64,000 nt of DNA from Pseudomonas baetica (lineage in GTDB: Bacteria; Pseudomonadota; Gammaproteobacteria; Pseudomonadales; Pseudomonadaceae). The notes below the pieces were generated by a model. That model saw nothing but the letters and a program-made list of their open reading frames with translations, made no database searches and was not told where the DNA came from. This document shows, piece by piece, positions 25,815 through 35,276 of the stretch; position 1 is the first letter of the stretch, and each line of letters opens with the position of its first letter. The stretch is from contig NZ_JAIHLQ010000009.1 of the NCBI RefSeq assembly GCF_019733355.1, positions 1-64,000 of the forward strand. The letters run 5' to 3'. A program made the position numbers and the translations under genes.

Positions 25815-28800
25815 ATGGCACTGAGCAACATTGCCAGTCTGCTGGAACAACGTCGCTCGGCACTGCTCGAGTATTGCATCGGACATGCCACCAGAGCGGA
25901 TTACTCTATCGTCGAGACGTCGGCCGATCTGCTTGAGCTGTTACGCCTGGATCCGCTTGACACCTACGCGGTGCAAAGTTCTTGGGTGGCTGAAAAGACC
26001 AGTTGTGTGCAGCAGATCATGCATGCCGTGTTCAGCGGTCAGGAACCCGGGTTTGCGGGGTACGAGTTTGCCCCTCAGGATCTCGCTCAATGGTCGCTTT
26101 ACAGCAACTATCCCGACTGGGCGGCTGTTCAACTGATTGCGCTTTACCCGGAAAACTACATCAGTCCGTTCGTTCGTCAACGCAAAAGCAGCCTGTTCAA
26201 AAACCTGGAAAACGACCTCAACCAGGCGCGCCTGACCACCGACTCGGTTCAGGTGGCCATGCGCAACTACCTGCAAGCGTTCGAGCAGACCTGTGATCTG
26301 GATGTCATCAGTTGCTACATGCACGGCGACAGGCCGTACCGCGCCGATTACTACTTTGTCGGGCGTCAGCGAATGCCACCGTTCCAGTATTTCTGGCGCA
26401 AGGCCGAGATTGAACTCACGCCCACCTGCGTTGCGGTCAATCCGGCGGCCTGGAGTGAATGGCAGGCCGTGGAAATTCAGCCGGCCAACCGGGTGATCGA
26501 GATGCGCCCGGTGTTCTGGAATGGCCGGCTGTGCCTGGTCTGGGCGGAGTGGCGCGACGAGGTGAAGGGTTCGACCGATCAGTCCCTGCCTCATAAGCTG
26601 GACGTCAACCTGGCCTTTATGACGCAGAACGGTCAGTGGTCAGCGCCGCTGAGTTTGTACAGTGCCGAGGTCGATGAGAGCCATGCAGAGGCGTTCCGAC
26701 TGATCGCCGTCGTGCGCACCGATACCCTTGATCCCAAGGGCAAGTTGGGGGTCTTCATCTCAGGGGGAAAAACCCCGGAAACTGATACCTCGACGGTGAA
26801 GACATCACGGGTTGCGGAGCCTCTCAAGGTGCCCATGATTTACGATGTTTTGATGCGTCTCGACCACAATGACGCCGGTGAGTGGCTGGAGGATGCGCAG
26901 GGCCGGTTCACGACGCCCGAAACGGTGCAGCACTCACTGGGCAGCCAAGTGTCGATGACCTCCGAGGCCAAGCCACACGGGTCTATCTCGAGTTACCTGG
27001 AACTGAACGCCGTGGCCTTGCGTGAGAACGATAACGATGTACTGACGGTGAACGGTTATTGCAGACCGACCGGGTTGCCTGAGGGCGTTGACCCTGTCTT
27101 CAAATTGACATTGGTGAACCCGACCGGAGGTGATGCCCCACCTTTAGTAAGCCCCTATTCACAGGCTGGCGGCTGGAAAACCGGCTCGATGAGGTTCATA
27201 CGTAGCAAGGGGTCATGGCCCCAACCCACCCGATTCACTTTCGGGACTGACCTGCCTGAGTATGGCAGCCGTGAATTCCAGCTCACGATTGTCGATCTGG
27301 CGTCTTTCGAAGCGCCAGTGCTGTTGAAAAACGCGGGCGATGCAGCGCAGTTTCTTTCATTCAACCTGCCTGATCCGTACCTCAAATGCACTCGCTTGAA
27401 CTCGCTGTTCGGCCCGGAACTGGTGCAGCGCTCGAATATCTCCGTTGATGCCGTACTGGACTGGGATACCCAGTTTCTCGCCGAGCCGCCGCCCACAGGT
27501 CAAGTGTTTGAGGAGTTCAATGGCGCATTTGACGGCGCCAACGGCCTGTTTTTCTGGGAGCTGTTTTTCCATCTGCCGCATCTGGTGGCCACGCGTCTGC
27601 GTGATGAAGAACGCTTTGCCGATGCGCAATCCTGGTTGCAATACGTATTCAATCCACAGGCCAGTGAGGGCTCTGCGAAGACGGCGCCCAAAGTGGCGTA
27701 CTGGCGCTGCCGGCCGTTGGCCAATGAGGCGGGTAATGCCGGTTGTGAATCGCTGGCTCCTATCGACCCCGATGCCATCGGCTACTCGGCCCCCAAACAC
27801 TTCAAAATCCTGATGTTTTGCGATTACGTGAAGAATCTGATGGCGTGGGGCGACTGGTATTACCGTCAACTGACCCGCGATAGCCTGGTGGCGGCCAAGC
27901 TGTGTTATGTGCAGGCGGGATCTCTGATGGGCAACGCGCCCCTGGCCCGTGCGGTGACTCGCTGGCAAACCGATTCTGTGGAAAATCTGTTGGCCATGAG
28001 TTGCACGCGTTCGGCGCTTGAGCAGTTTGAACAGACACTGGACTTCAGCCTGGCGGATGTCCCCGCGGGTTCCGATGCCGCACCCATGCTCGGCCTGTTG
28101 GCCTGCGAGCCTTTCAAAGCACCGCTCAACCAGCCTTTGCTTGACTTGTACGCAGCGCCTGAGCAACGCCTCTATACCTTGCGCAACAATATGACCATTG
28201 ACGGCAAACCGCTGGATATTCCGTTGTTCAGCCCGCCGACAGACCCGTCCCAGTTACTGGCCGATCTGGCGGCCGGTGGCGTCGGTGGGCCACGTCCGAT
28301 GGGCGGGCGACCGGTGGTCAACGCGTTCCGCTGGCGAGTGACGTACGAAGTCGCATTACGCGCGGTGCAAGCACTGCAGGATTGGGGTAGCCAGGTGCTT
28401 AATCTGCTCGAACGCCGTGATCGAGCCTTGCAGGAAGAACTGCAGCAATCTCATCTGGTGGAATTGGGCAGCTACGCCCAGACCGTACAGGAGCAGTCTA
28501 TCGCGCAACTGGAAGCGAACGTGACGGCACTTGCGCAGAGTCGGGCCGTGGCGCAGCAGCGGGCGCAAGCCTACGCACAGCGCTATGACGACAACGTCTC
28601 GGCCGTTGAGTATCAGGTCATGGCGAGCCTGAAATTGTCGAAAGTGTCTGCGTTACAGGCAAAAGTCCTCAAGGTGACCGCCGGCGTCACTGCGGCGTTG
28701 CCGAAAATCATTGGCATGTCCAACGGCGGCATGAAACCCGAGAATGCAATTGAAGCGGTGAGTTTCGGTCTGGAGGTCGCGTCGTCGCTGTTGCAGATCG

Positions 28801-29918
28801 ATGCCGACACCCAGGCCACCACCGAAGGCTACCGCCGTCGTCGCAACGAATGGGGGCTGCAACGTGACCAGGCGTTGGCGGAAGTTGAAGCCATCGATGC
28901 GCAAATCGAGGCGCCGCAGCACGCTGTCGCGGCAGCCAGAACCAGCCTGGCGCAAACCCTGCGGGCCAACGATCAGGCGTTGGCGGTTTACAACTTCCTG
29001 AAAAAACGTGCGACCAATGCCGAGCTGTTCGGCTGGATGCTGGGTCAAATGAAGGCCTTGTATTATCAGGCTTACGACGCCGTGATCAGCCTGTGCCTCA
29101 GCGCCCAGGCATCGATGAACGCCGAAACCGGCGATTATGACGCACAGAGGCCCCTGCCCAGGATGTGGCTGGATCAGTTTCACGGGATGGCGGCGGGCGA
29201 GCATTTGCGCTGGTTTTTACTGTCTCTGGAACGCGAGTATGTGCAACGGTACGAGCGACGGCTGGAGTTGGTGAAAACCGTTTCTCTACGCAAGTTGTTT
29301 GAGGACAAGGTAGACCCACAGGCAGACTTCGACGGCTGGGCGGCGGCGCTGCAGCAGTTACGGACTACCGGCGTACTGGAATTCCAACTGAGCCAGTTGC
29401 TGTTTGACCGTGATTACCCGGGACATTACTGCCGGCAGATCAGTTCGGTGGAAATAGACCTGCCGATTCTGACCGGGCCTTTTGAAGATGTACGGGCCAC
29501 CTTGCTGCAGATCGGTAGCATGACGGCTATCCGGCCCACAACGCAGTCGGTGCAGTATCTGTACAAGCCAGAAGGTCAGGCGCCACTGGATGTGTTGTTC
29601 AATTTACGCAGCGCTCAGCAGATCGCCCTGTCGGTCGGCATCGCCGACAACGGCGTGACAACGATGAAGCCCGATGAAGGCTTGCTCCATTCCTACGAAA
29701 AAACCGGGTGTGTTTCTTGCTGGCAACTGAGTTTTCCGCGAGCCGGAAAAGAGCCGCAAGTGAGCATGCTCCAGTCTTTGAACGACGTCATCGTCCGTAT
29801 CCGCTATACGGCCAAAGCCGGCGAGCCGACCTTTGCCCGTAAAGTCGAAGATTTGGTCACCGAGGCTGAAGAAGCCAGAGAAAATGCCAAGACCCAGGGA
29901 GCGGACAGTCATGCGTGA
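25815..29918 (+). CDS. TcA C-terminal subunit (TcaB-like, pore and TcB-binding part)
   Basis: A 1367-residue protein corresponding to the C-terminal half of TcA. The neuraminidase-like/receptor region (VISCYMHGDRPYRADYYFVG, FQYFWRKAEIELTP) is followed by a long helical coiled section (about 860-1110, the pore-forming region) and the TcB-binding C-terminus (GVLEFQLSQLLFDRDYPGHY, SSVEIDLPILTGPFEDV). TcA pentamers bind the target cell and inject the TccC toxin through this channel. It starts 53 bp after the TcaA-like gene with AAGGAG ahead and overlaps the next gene by 8 bp. No signal peptide. Confidence 0.92.
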   Translation: MALSNIASLLEQRRSALLEYCIGHATRADYSIVETSADLLELLRLDPLDTYAVQSSWVAEKTSCVQQIMHAVFSGQEPGFAGYEFAPQDLAQWSLYSNYPDWAAVQLIALYPENYISPFVRQRKSSLFKNLENDLNQARLTTDSVQVAMRNYLQAFEQTCDLDVISCYMHGDRPYRADYYFVGRQRMPPFQYFWRKAEIELTPTCVAVNPAAWSEWQAVEIQPANRVIEMRPVFWNGRLCLVWAEWRDEVKGSTDQSLPHKLDVNLAFMTQNGQWSAPLSLYSAEVDESHAEAFRLIAVVRTDTLDPKGKLGVFISGGKTPETDTSTVKTSRVAEPLKVPMIYDVLMRLDHNDAGEWLEDAQGRFTTPETVQHSLGSQVSMTSEAKPHGSISSYLELNAVALRENDNDVLTVNGYCRPTGLPEGVDPVFKLTLVNPTGGDAPPLVSPYSQAGGWKTGSMRFIRSKGSWPQPTRFTFGTDLPEYGSREFQLTIVDLASFEAPVLLKNAGDAAQFLSFNLPDPYLKCTRLNSLFGPELVQRSNISVDAVLDWDTQFLAEPPPTGQVFEEFNGAFDGANGLFFWELFFHLPHLVATRLRDEERFADAQSWLQYVFNPQASEGSAKTAPKVAYWRCRPLANEAGNAGCESLAPIDPDAIGYSAPKHFKILMFCDYVKNLMAWGDWYYRQLTRDSLVAAKLCYVQAGSLMGNAPLARAVTRWQTDSVENLLAMSCTRSALEQFEQTLDFSLADVPAGSDAAPMLGLLACEPFKAPLNQPLLDLYAAPEQRLYTLRNNMTIDGKPLDIPLFSPPTDPSQLLADLAAGGVGGPRPMGGRPVVNAFRWRVTYEVALRAVQALQDWGSQVLNLLERRDRALQEELQQSHLVELGSYAQTVQEQSIAQLEANVTALAQSRAVAQQRAQAYAQRYDDNVSAVEYQVMASLKLSKVSALQAKVLKVTAGVTAALPKIIGMSNGGMKPENAIEAVSFGLEVASSLLQIDADTQATTEGYRRRRNEWGLQRDQALAEVEAIDAQIEAPQHAVAAARTSLAQTLRANDQALAVYNFLKKRATNAELFGWMLGQMKALYYQAYDAVISLCLSAQASMNAETGDYDAQRPLPRMWLDQFHGMAAGEHLRWFLLSLEREYVQRYERRLELVKTVSLRKLFEDKVDPQADFDGWAAALQQLRTTGVLEFQLSQLLFDRDYPGHYCRQISSVEIDLPILTGPFEDVRATLLQIGSMTAIRPTTQSVQYLYKPEGQAPLDVLFNLRSAQQIALSVGIADNGVTTMKPDEGLLHSYEKTGCVSCWQLSFPRAGKEPQVSMLQSLNDVIVRIRYTAKAGEPTFARKVEDLVTEAEEARENAKTQGADSHA

Positions 29919-32900
29919 ACCTACCGTTCAAGCGAACCAGAATCTTGTACTCAATGGTGACTTCAAAAAAGGAACGGTTGGCTGGAAAACAACCGGTACC
30001 GCAATCGGCGTTGACCAGGAATTTTATGACGACGAGCCAATCCCGGTCCTGGCCCTCTCTCATGAAAGTTGGGTCAGTCAGTCATTTCAGATACCCAGCA
30101 CGCCTGGGCTCCAGGTGCAGTACTCACTGAGTTTCCTGTGGCAGACGCACCACACCGAATCGGGCTGGCTGCGCATCTTCAAGGCTCAAACGGTGTTACA
30201 CGAATTCGAGCTCAAGCCAACGCTTCCGCAAAATAGGCAACATGAACGGTCGCCACTGACGGCCGGGCAGTTACTGAAGTTTGCTCCGGAGGAAGGCACG
30301 CTGACGCTGGATTCGTTATTCGCTGCCGGCGATACGCTGCGCATCGAGATACGCAGTCCGAAGAACGTCCCGAATGACGACGACTCGAAAATACAGGTCA
30401 CCCGCCTCGACCTGCAATTGCGGCTGGAGCCGTTGAGCCTGCAGGAACTTGATCTGGACGGAATGATTTGGGCGCCGAACACGCAAAACCCGTTGTACCT
30501 GTGCCTGGGCGCAACAGGCCTGCAATCTCACCGATTGAGGTTCACACCCGTACCGGACAGCCCGTGGCTGGACACCGAGGCGTCTTTGTCGGTCGCCGAT
30601 AATCCACAGGGAGCGATCATCGTTACACCGGCAGAGGATGCCGAGCAGTTGCTGACCCTCCCATGGTTGCTCGACTGCCCGATTGTCGGGGATGAGGATC
30701 GGTATGCGTTCACGCTGAATCTGATCAACCGCTACAACGCCGAGCCTTGCGCCTTTGCTGTCTCGCTGGGGCATCATCGCTTGGTATTTCGCGAGACTCG
30801 TGGCGCTGACTATTACCCGGTACTGGGCCAAAGCGTCCGCCTTGGGGTTCAGGTCGCGTCTTTTTATACCGGTCAGCCCCCCGATGGGCGCACGATTGAC
30901 TGGTCGGTGTCAGGGCAGGGCGTGAAAAGCGCCAAGGTCAGTGATGAACACGGCTGGGCCTGGTTCGAGTTTGAGACCGACACGGCGGGGGATGTTGTCG
31001 TCGAAGCGTCGGTCGACAGCCCCTATTACATCAATGCCAAGTTGACGGAAACGTTCAATATCAAGGTTTTGGCGACCGATCCGTGGCGTCAACTGGTGGC
31101 GGTGGTCGACGAGAGTGAGAGGCCTTGGGTGGGGACCGACTATCCCAACCGGGGCTCTTCGCATAAGGTCCAGATCCGATTGCCTGATAACACGCCTTTG
31201 CGTGGTTCTATGTTGTCGCTGCACTGGAGCGGTGATTCTCAGACCCAACTCGGGGTGGAAGTCAGCCCGGCGCTCGGGGAGCCGGTGCTCGTCGATAAAG
31301 ACGATTTGATCTGGACGCTGACCAGCGCAGATCGTCTCGATGGTCAGTTTGACTTGTCGTTGGTCAGCTCTAGGTTGTTGGATTCGTCGCCGAAAAGACG
31401 CATGTCGCTGGCGCGCAATCGGGTGAAGATCGCCGATGTACGCGAGGCCAACAAGAGTCCGGTGGTGGATGAGCAAGAAAGCGTGTTGTTGCGGGTGCAG
31501 GTCGTGCATGCCACCGAAAGTGGTGACGGCGAGCCTGTCAGCAATGCACGGGTCACCTGGCTGACCCCCGAAGACGATGTTCCTGCGCAAACCGGCACAG
31601 GCGGCTGGGCGAGCTTGCTGTATACGCCAACAACCGCAAAAACGCATGAAATCACCGCCAGCGTCAAGGCGCACCCGGAGGCTGAGTCGATCGATTGCAC
31701 GTTCGAAGTGGTCGCGATTCAGAGCAGTCCCTGGAATGACAATGTCCGGGTCCTGCTCGATGAGGTGGAGGTCGACCGCAATACGCTCGGCGTGCTCTGC
31801 CGAAAAGGTCAGACACCCCTACTGAGCGTCATACCTGTGCCCGGCAGTCTGTGGATTGACAGAAATATCAGTTTGCATTGGCGCGGTGCTGATCCCCAGA
31901 TCGGGCTCGTTCCCGGTGATTTGGAACTGCCCAGGAAGTTGGTGGCGCAGGGTGTGCAGTGGACACTTGACGCTTCAGCGGGTACCAGCAGCCTCTTTGA
32001 TCTGGAGCTTCGGCTTGATCTGGCAAATGTACCCCCTCGGGAGCTGTCCGGACGTTTGGTGTCGACCGACCTGGCCGAAGAGGTGGGGCTGGTGCTCGAT
32101 CAGATTCGCGGCGAAGTTGACGAACAAACCTTTTATCCATGCCTGCGCGCCAGGCATTGCTTTAATGTGTTACCCAACGCCTTGAGCCCGCTGGTGGGAT
32201 TGCAAGCTTCGCTGACATGGTCGGGAACGCCGGCAGATGAGTTAGGTGCGACGGTGCTGCCCGCGCTGGATACGTCACAAACCCTGAATGATGGCGGCGC
32301 ACTTTGGGCACTGGACTTTTTTGATAGTGCGCAGCCTGGCCGGTTTTCTCTGACCCTGACGCTACCGCAGTTGGGTTTTGTCGCGACAGCCAAGCCCATG
32401 CAGCTGGACCACAACAAAGTCAGGATCATAGCCACGCGCGAATCATCGGTGAATCCGGTGGTGGGTCAGGAGCCGGCCTGGATGTGGGTAAAAGTGGTAT
32501 CGGCCTTCACAGAAGAACCCGTGGATCAGGCGCCCGTGAGCTGGATCGTTGACGAACAGCCCCAGCAGAAAAAAACAGCGGGTGATGGCTGGAGCGGTTT
32601 CCCTTTTGTGGCCGTGACGCAGGGGGGCAAAACGATCGAGTGCCGGGTGAAAAGTCCCTATGACGGCTTCGAAGAGTCCCGTTCATTCACATTAACGGCG
32701 CTGGAACGCGACCCGTGGGACGGGCTGATGGTCAGTTTTGACGGCCTGCCGGCAAGGCCCTGGGGGCAAACCTTGTTCCCGCGTCGCAAGGGCCAACACA
32801 GGATCGATGTGACTGCTGAGGCGGGCAGCGCGTTGTTTGATCAACTGCTGACACTGGGGATGACCGGGACCGGACCTGCCGAGTTGGGTATTCGCTTCAA

Positions 32901-33936
32901 CTCGCCTGGGCTTGGCGAACCGAGATATTTCAGCGAGGTGGGGTTGGACTATTACTTCTCGGTGGGTGACTCGAAGGACGGCAGCTTTGCTCTGTGCCTG
33001 GCGTCCGAGCGGCTGGCGAGTCTGTCGCCGGCAAACGGGATGTCGGTGGGGCAGGGCGAGCAGGTGATGAAAATCGCAGAACGCCAGCGGATCAATCAGA
33101 CGTTGCTGTGGGGGGCGGCGGTGACCGAACAGGTCGCGGTGATCTCGACGGTGAGTGGCAAACCTATGGTCGGAGTGACTGTGACCTGGCGCAGTCCGGA
33201 CCTTGGTGTCGTGACCTCGACCACCAATTTTTACGGGGTGGCGAAGATCGATTTTGTGCCCACTACACCAGGGGCGATGGAGTTGACTGCATCGGTGGGC
33301 GGCGCGGTCCATTCGGATTCGATTTCGTTACCGTTTTTCCTCAGCGAGCCACGTCAGATAAAAGCGTTGCTCAGCGATCATCCCGGCGGTTATCCCGGGC
33401 AGGAAATCAGCGCAGACGTTTGGGTGGTATCGGCCATTACGGGTGAGCCTTTGGCAGATGTCGAGGTGCTGTTGGAATACGACAATCAACCGTTGCCGTC
33501 ACCATTCACCGACGGCGATGGAAAGGCGACGGTTCGCTTCGTGCTGGGGGCGGCTGGCGAAGCTTCTTTATTGGCCGCAGTGAAGGGCGGATTAGCCGGG
33601 TGGGACGTGAAGTCACTGTCGTTGTCTGTACTTGAATGGGATCATGCGGCTGTCGAGTCCGTTGTCGCGTCGGTGAATCCGGTTCCGGTGAACAGCTATG
33701 TCAATATGACCGCGCAGATTGTGGACAGGGAATCCCGTCAGCCAATGGCAGGCAGGGCTATTCTGGTTTCCCGAAATGGCGCGCCATTCATCGATGCCAC
33801 TACCGACCGCAAAGGACAATACCTTCACTATTGGTGGCCGATGGACACATCGGAAGTTGTGTCCCTGGCGGTGAAGGTCGAGAACGCTGATGGCTCCTCC
33901 GACAGTGGCGCCGTTTATGTCACGGTCGTGAGTTGA
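29911..33936 (+). CDS. Giant Ig-like (Big_1) repeat protein coupled to TcA
   Basis: A 1341-residue protein without signal peptide. The N-terminus (NLVLNGDFKKGTVGWKTTG) resembles a carbohydrate-binding-type beta-sandwich. Then come several modules of about 240 residues pairing a Big_1-like Ig unit (VTWLTPEDD, APVSWIVDEQ, VTVTWRSPDL, with the GGWASLLYTP type of strand) with a second beta domain that opens with a D/S-P-W motif (DPWRQL, SPWNDN, DPWDGL). The start is the ATG at 29911, 8 bp inside the TcaB-like gene, so translation is coupled. This suggests a stoichiometric partner of TcA, perhaps for cell binding; no such role is established. Its stop is 8 bp from that of the opposing DUF58 gene. 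Confidence 0.82.
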   Translation: MREPTVQANQNLVLNGDFKKGTVGWKTTGTAIGVDQEFYDDEPIPVLALSHESWVSQSFQIPSTPGLQVQYSLSFLWQTHHTESGWLRIFKAQTVLHEFELKPTLPQNRQHERSPLTAGQLLKFAPEEGTLTLDSLFAAGDTLRIEIRSPKNVPNDDDSKIQVTRLDLQLRLEPLSLQELDLDGMIWAPNTQNPLYLCLGATGLQSHRLRFTPVPDSPWLDTEASLSVADNPQGAIIVTPAEDAEQLLTLPWLLDCPIVGDEDRYAFTLNLINRYNAEPCAFAVSLGHHRLVFRETRGADYYPVLGQSVRLGVQVASFYTGQPPDGRTIDWSVSGQGVKSAKVSDEHGWAWFEFETDTAGDVVVEASVDSPYYINAKLTETFNIKVLATDPWRQLVAVVDESERPWVGTDYPNRGSSHKVQIRLPDNTPLRGSMLSLHWSGDSQTQLGVEVSPALGEPVLVDKDDLIWTLTSADRLDGQFDLSLVSSRLLDSSPKRRMSLARNRVKIADVREANKSPVVDEQESVLLRVQVVHATESGDGEPVSNARVTWLTPEDDVPAQTGTGGWASLLYTPTTAKTHEITASVKAHPEAESIDCTFEVVAIQSSPWNDNVRVLLDEVEVDRNTLGVLCRKGQTPLLSVIPVPGSLWIDRNISLHWRGADPQIGLVPGDLELPRKLVAQGVQWTLDASAGTSSLFDLELRLDLANVPPRELSGRLVSTDLAEEVGLVLDQIRGEVDEQTFYPCLRARHCFNVLPNALSPLVGLQASLTWSGTPADELGATVLPALDTSQTLNDGGALWALDFFDSAQPGRFSLTLTLPQLGFVATAKPMQLDHNKVRIIATRESSVNPVVGQEPAWMWVKVVSAFTEEPVDQAPVSWIVDEQPQQKKTAGDGWSGFPFVAVTQGGKTIECRVKSPYDGFEESRSFTLTALERDPWDGLMVSFDGLPARPWGQTLFPRRKGQHRIDVTAEAGSALFDQLLTLGMTGTGPAELGIRFNSPGLGEPRYFSEVGLDYYFSVGDSKDGSFALCLASERLASLSPANGMSVGQGEQVMKIAERQRINQTLLWGAAVTEQVAVISTVSGKPMVGVTVTWRSPDLGVVTSTTNFYGVAKIDFVPTTPGAMELTASVGGAVHSDSISLPFFLSEPRQIKALLSDHPGGYPGQEISADVWVVSAITGEPLADVEVLLEYDNQPLPSPFTDGDGKATVRFVLGAAGEASLLAAVKGGLAGWDVKSLSLSVLEWDHAAVESVVASVNPVPVNSYVNMTAQIVDRESRQPMAGRAILVSRNGAPFIDATTDRKGQYLHYWWPMDTSEVVSLAVKVENADGSSDSGAVYVTVVS

Positions 33937-33944
33937 TCGACAGT

Positions 33945-35276
33945 TTAAAGCGCGGCACTTCGTTTCCAACCGAGATACTGCGTCACCAGTTCGGCCCCCA
34001 GTTCGGCGGGCCGAACGTCCATCACCGGAACGCCATGGGCGATCAGTCGCTCATGGAGTTCTGCGCGTTCATTCACATAATTCACTGTCGCGCAGTAGGC
34101 CAGTGCCTCGGGCAAGGTTTGCACCGGCGTGTTGCGTAAGCTATCGAGTGTCTCTTCGCGCAGGCTCGCCACCAGCACGCGATGGCGGGTGCGCAGGCGT
34201 TTGACCGCGCTCAGCAGTTCGTCATCGTCCTCATCGCGCAGATTGGTGACCAGCACCACCAGTGCCCGGCGTTGTTGTCGGGCGAGTAACTGGTTGGCAG
34301 CGGCCTGGTAGTCGGCGGGTCGCTGGCTGCTGTCGAGATCGTAAACGCTGTTGAGCAGCACGTTCAGTTGGCCGGAGCCTTTGACCGGCGCGAGATGGCG
34401 GGATTGGTCGCCAGCGAAAGTGCTCAACCCCACCGCATCGCCCTGGCGCAGGGCCACGTAACTGAGCAGGAGACAGGCGTTGAGCGCATGGTCGAAATGC
34501 GACAGCTCATCGTCCTGGCTGCGCATGCGTCGGCCGCAATCAAGCATGAATATGATCTGCTGATCGCGTTCGTCCTGATACTCGCGGGCAATCGGCGTAC
34601 GCTGGCGTGCGGTGGCTTTCCAGTCGATCTGGCGCAGGCTGTCGCCCTCACGGAATTCGCGCAGTTGATGGAACTCCAGACCCTGGCCACGACGTTGCCG
34701 TTGGCGCACGCCGAGCTGGCTGAGCCAGTTGTCCACCGCCAGCAATTCACTGCCATAAAGCCTGGCGAAATCCGGGTAGACGCGGGTGTTGTCAATGACC
34801 TTCAGCAGGCGTTTGCCTGACCACAACCCCAGCGGACTCGGCAGGCTCACTTCGCAATGTTCGAAGATGAAGTGACCGCGTTTGAGCGGGCGCAGGCGAT
34901 AGTTGATCTGGCTGCTTCGACCGGGTTGCAACTCGACGCTTAGCGGCAGGTTTTCAAAGCTCAGGCCATCCGGGACATGGTCGAAAATCTGCACGTTCAA
35001 TGAATCGGCGAAGTCATGTTCAACCGTGAGTTGCACGTCTTTCCCGCGCCCGAGTGCAAGGCTGCCGGGCATCTGGCGTTTGATCCGTAGTGCCGGCAGG
35101 CGCTGGAGGCGCAGCGCATCGAATATCGACAATGCCAACAGGGCCAGCAGCAATCCCCAATTGATCGCCAGCAGACTCGCCGGGACGTCGAGGTCCAATG
35201 CCTGCAAGGTGCCCAGCAGTGTGCCGATGACCAGCAGCAGAGCCAGCCAGATCAGCAGCAGGCGCGAGGGTTTCAC
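33945..35276 (-). CDS. DUF58 domain protein (vWA-like)
   Basis: A 443-residue protein with two N-terminal membrane segments (about 7-28 and 35-52) and a cytoplasmic DUF58 domain (QIDWKATARQRTPIAREYQDERDQQIIFMLDCGRRM) that has a vWA-like fold. DUF58 proteins are regularly encoded with MoxR ATPases and are thought to help their chaperone action; the substrate is unknown. Its ATG overlaps the stop of the MoxR gene (ATGA). It is the last gene of the six-gene operon and converges on the toxin operon with 8 bp between stop codons and no terminator. Confidence 0.9.
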   Translation of the reverse strand: MKPSRLLLIWLALLLVIGTLLGTLQALDLDVPASLLAINWGLLLALLALSIFDALRLQRLPALRIKRQMPGSLALGRGKDVQLTVEHDFADSLNVQIFDHVPDGLSFENLPLSVELQPGRSSQINYRLRPLKRGHFIFEHCEVSLPSPLGLWSGKRLLKVIDNTRVYPDFARLYGSELLAVDNWLSQLGVRQRQRRGQGLEFHQLREFREGDSLRQIDWKATARQRTPIAREYQDERDQQIIFMLDCGRRMRSQDDELSHFDHALNACLLLSYVALRQGDAVGLSTFAGDQSRHLAPVKGSGQLNVLLNSVYDLDSSQRPADYQAAANQLLARQQRRALVVLVTNLRDEDDDELLSAVKRLRTRHRVLVASLREETLDSLRNTPVQTLPEALAYCATVNYVNERAELHERLIAHGVPVMDVRPAELGAELVTQYLGWKRSAAL

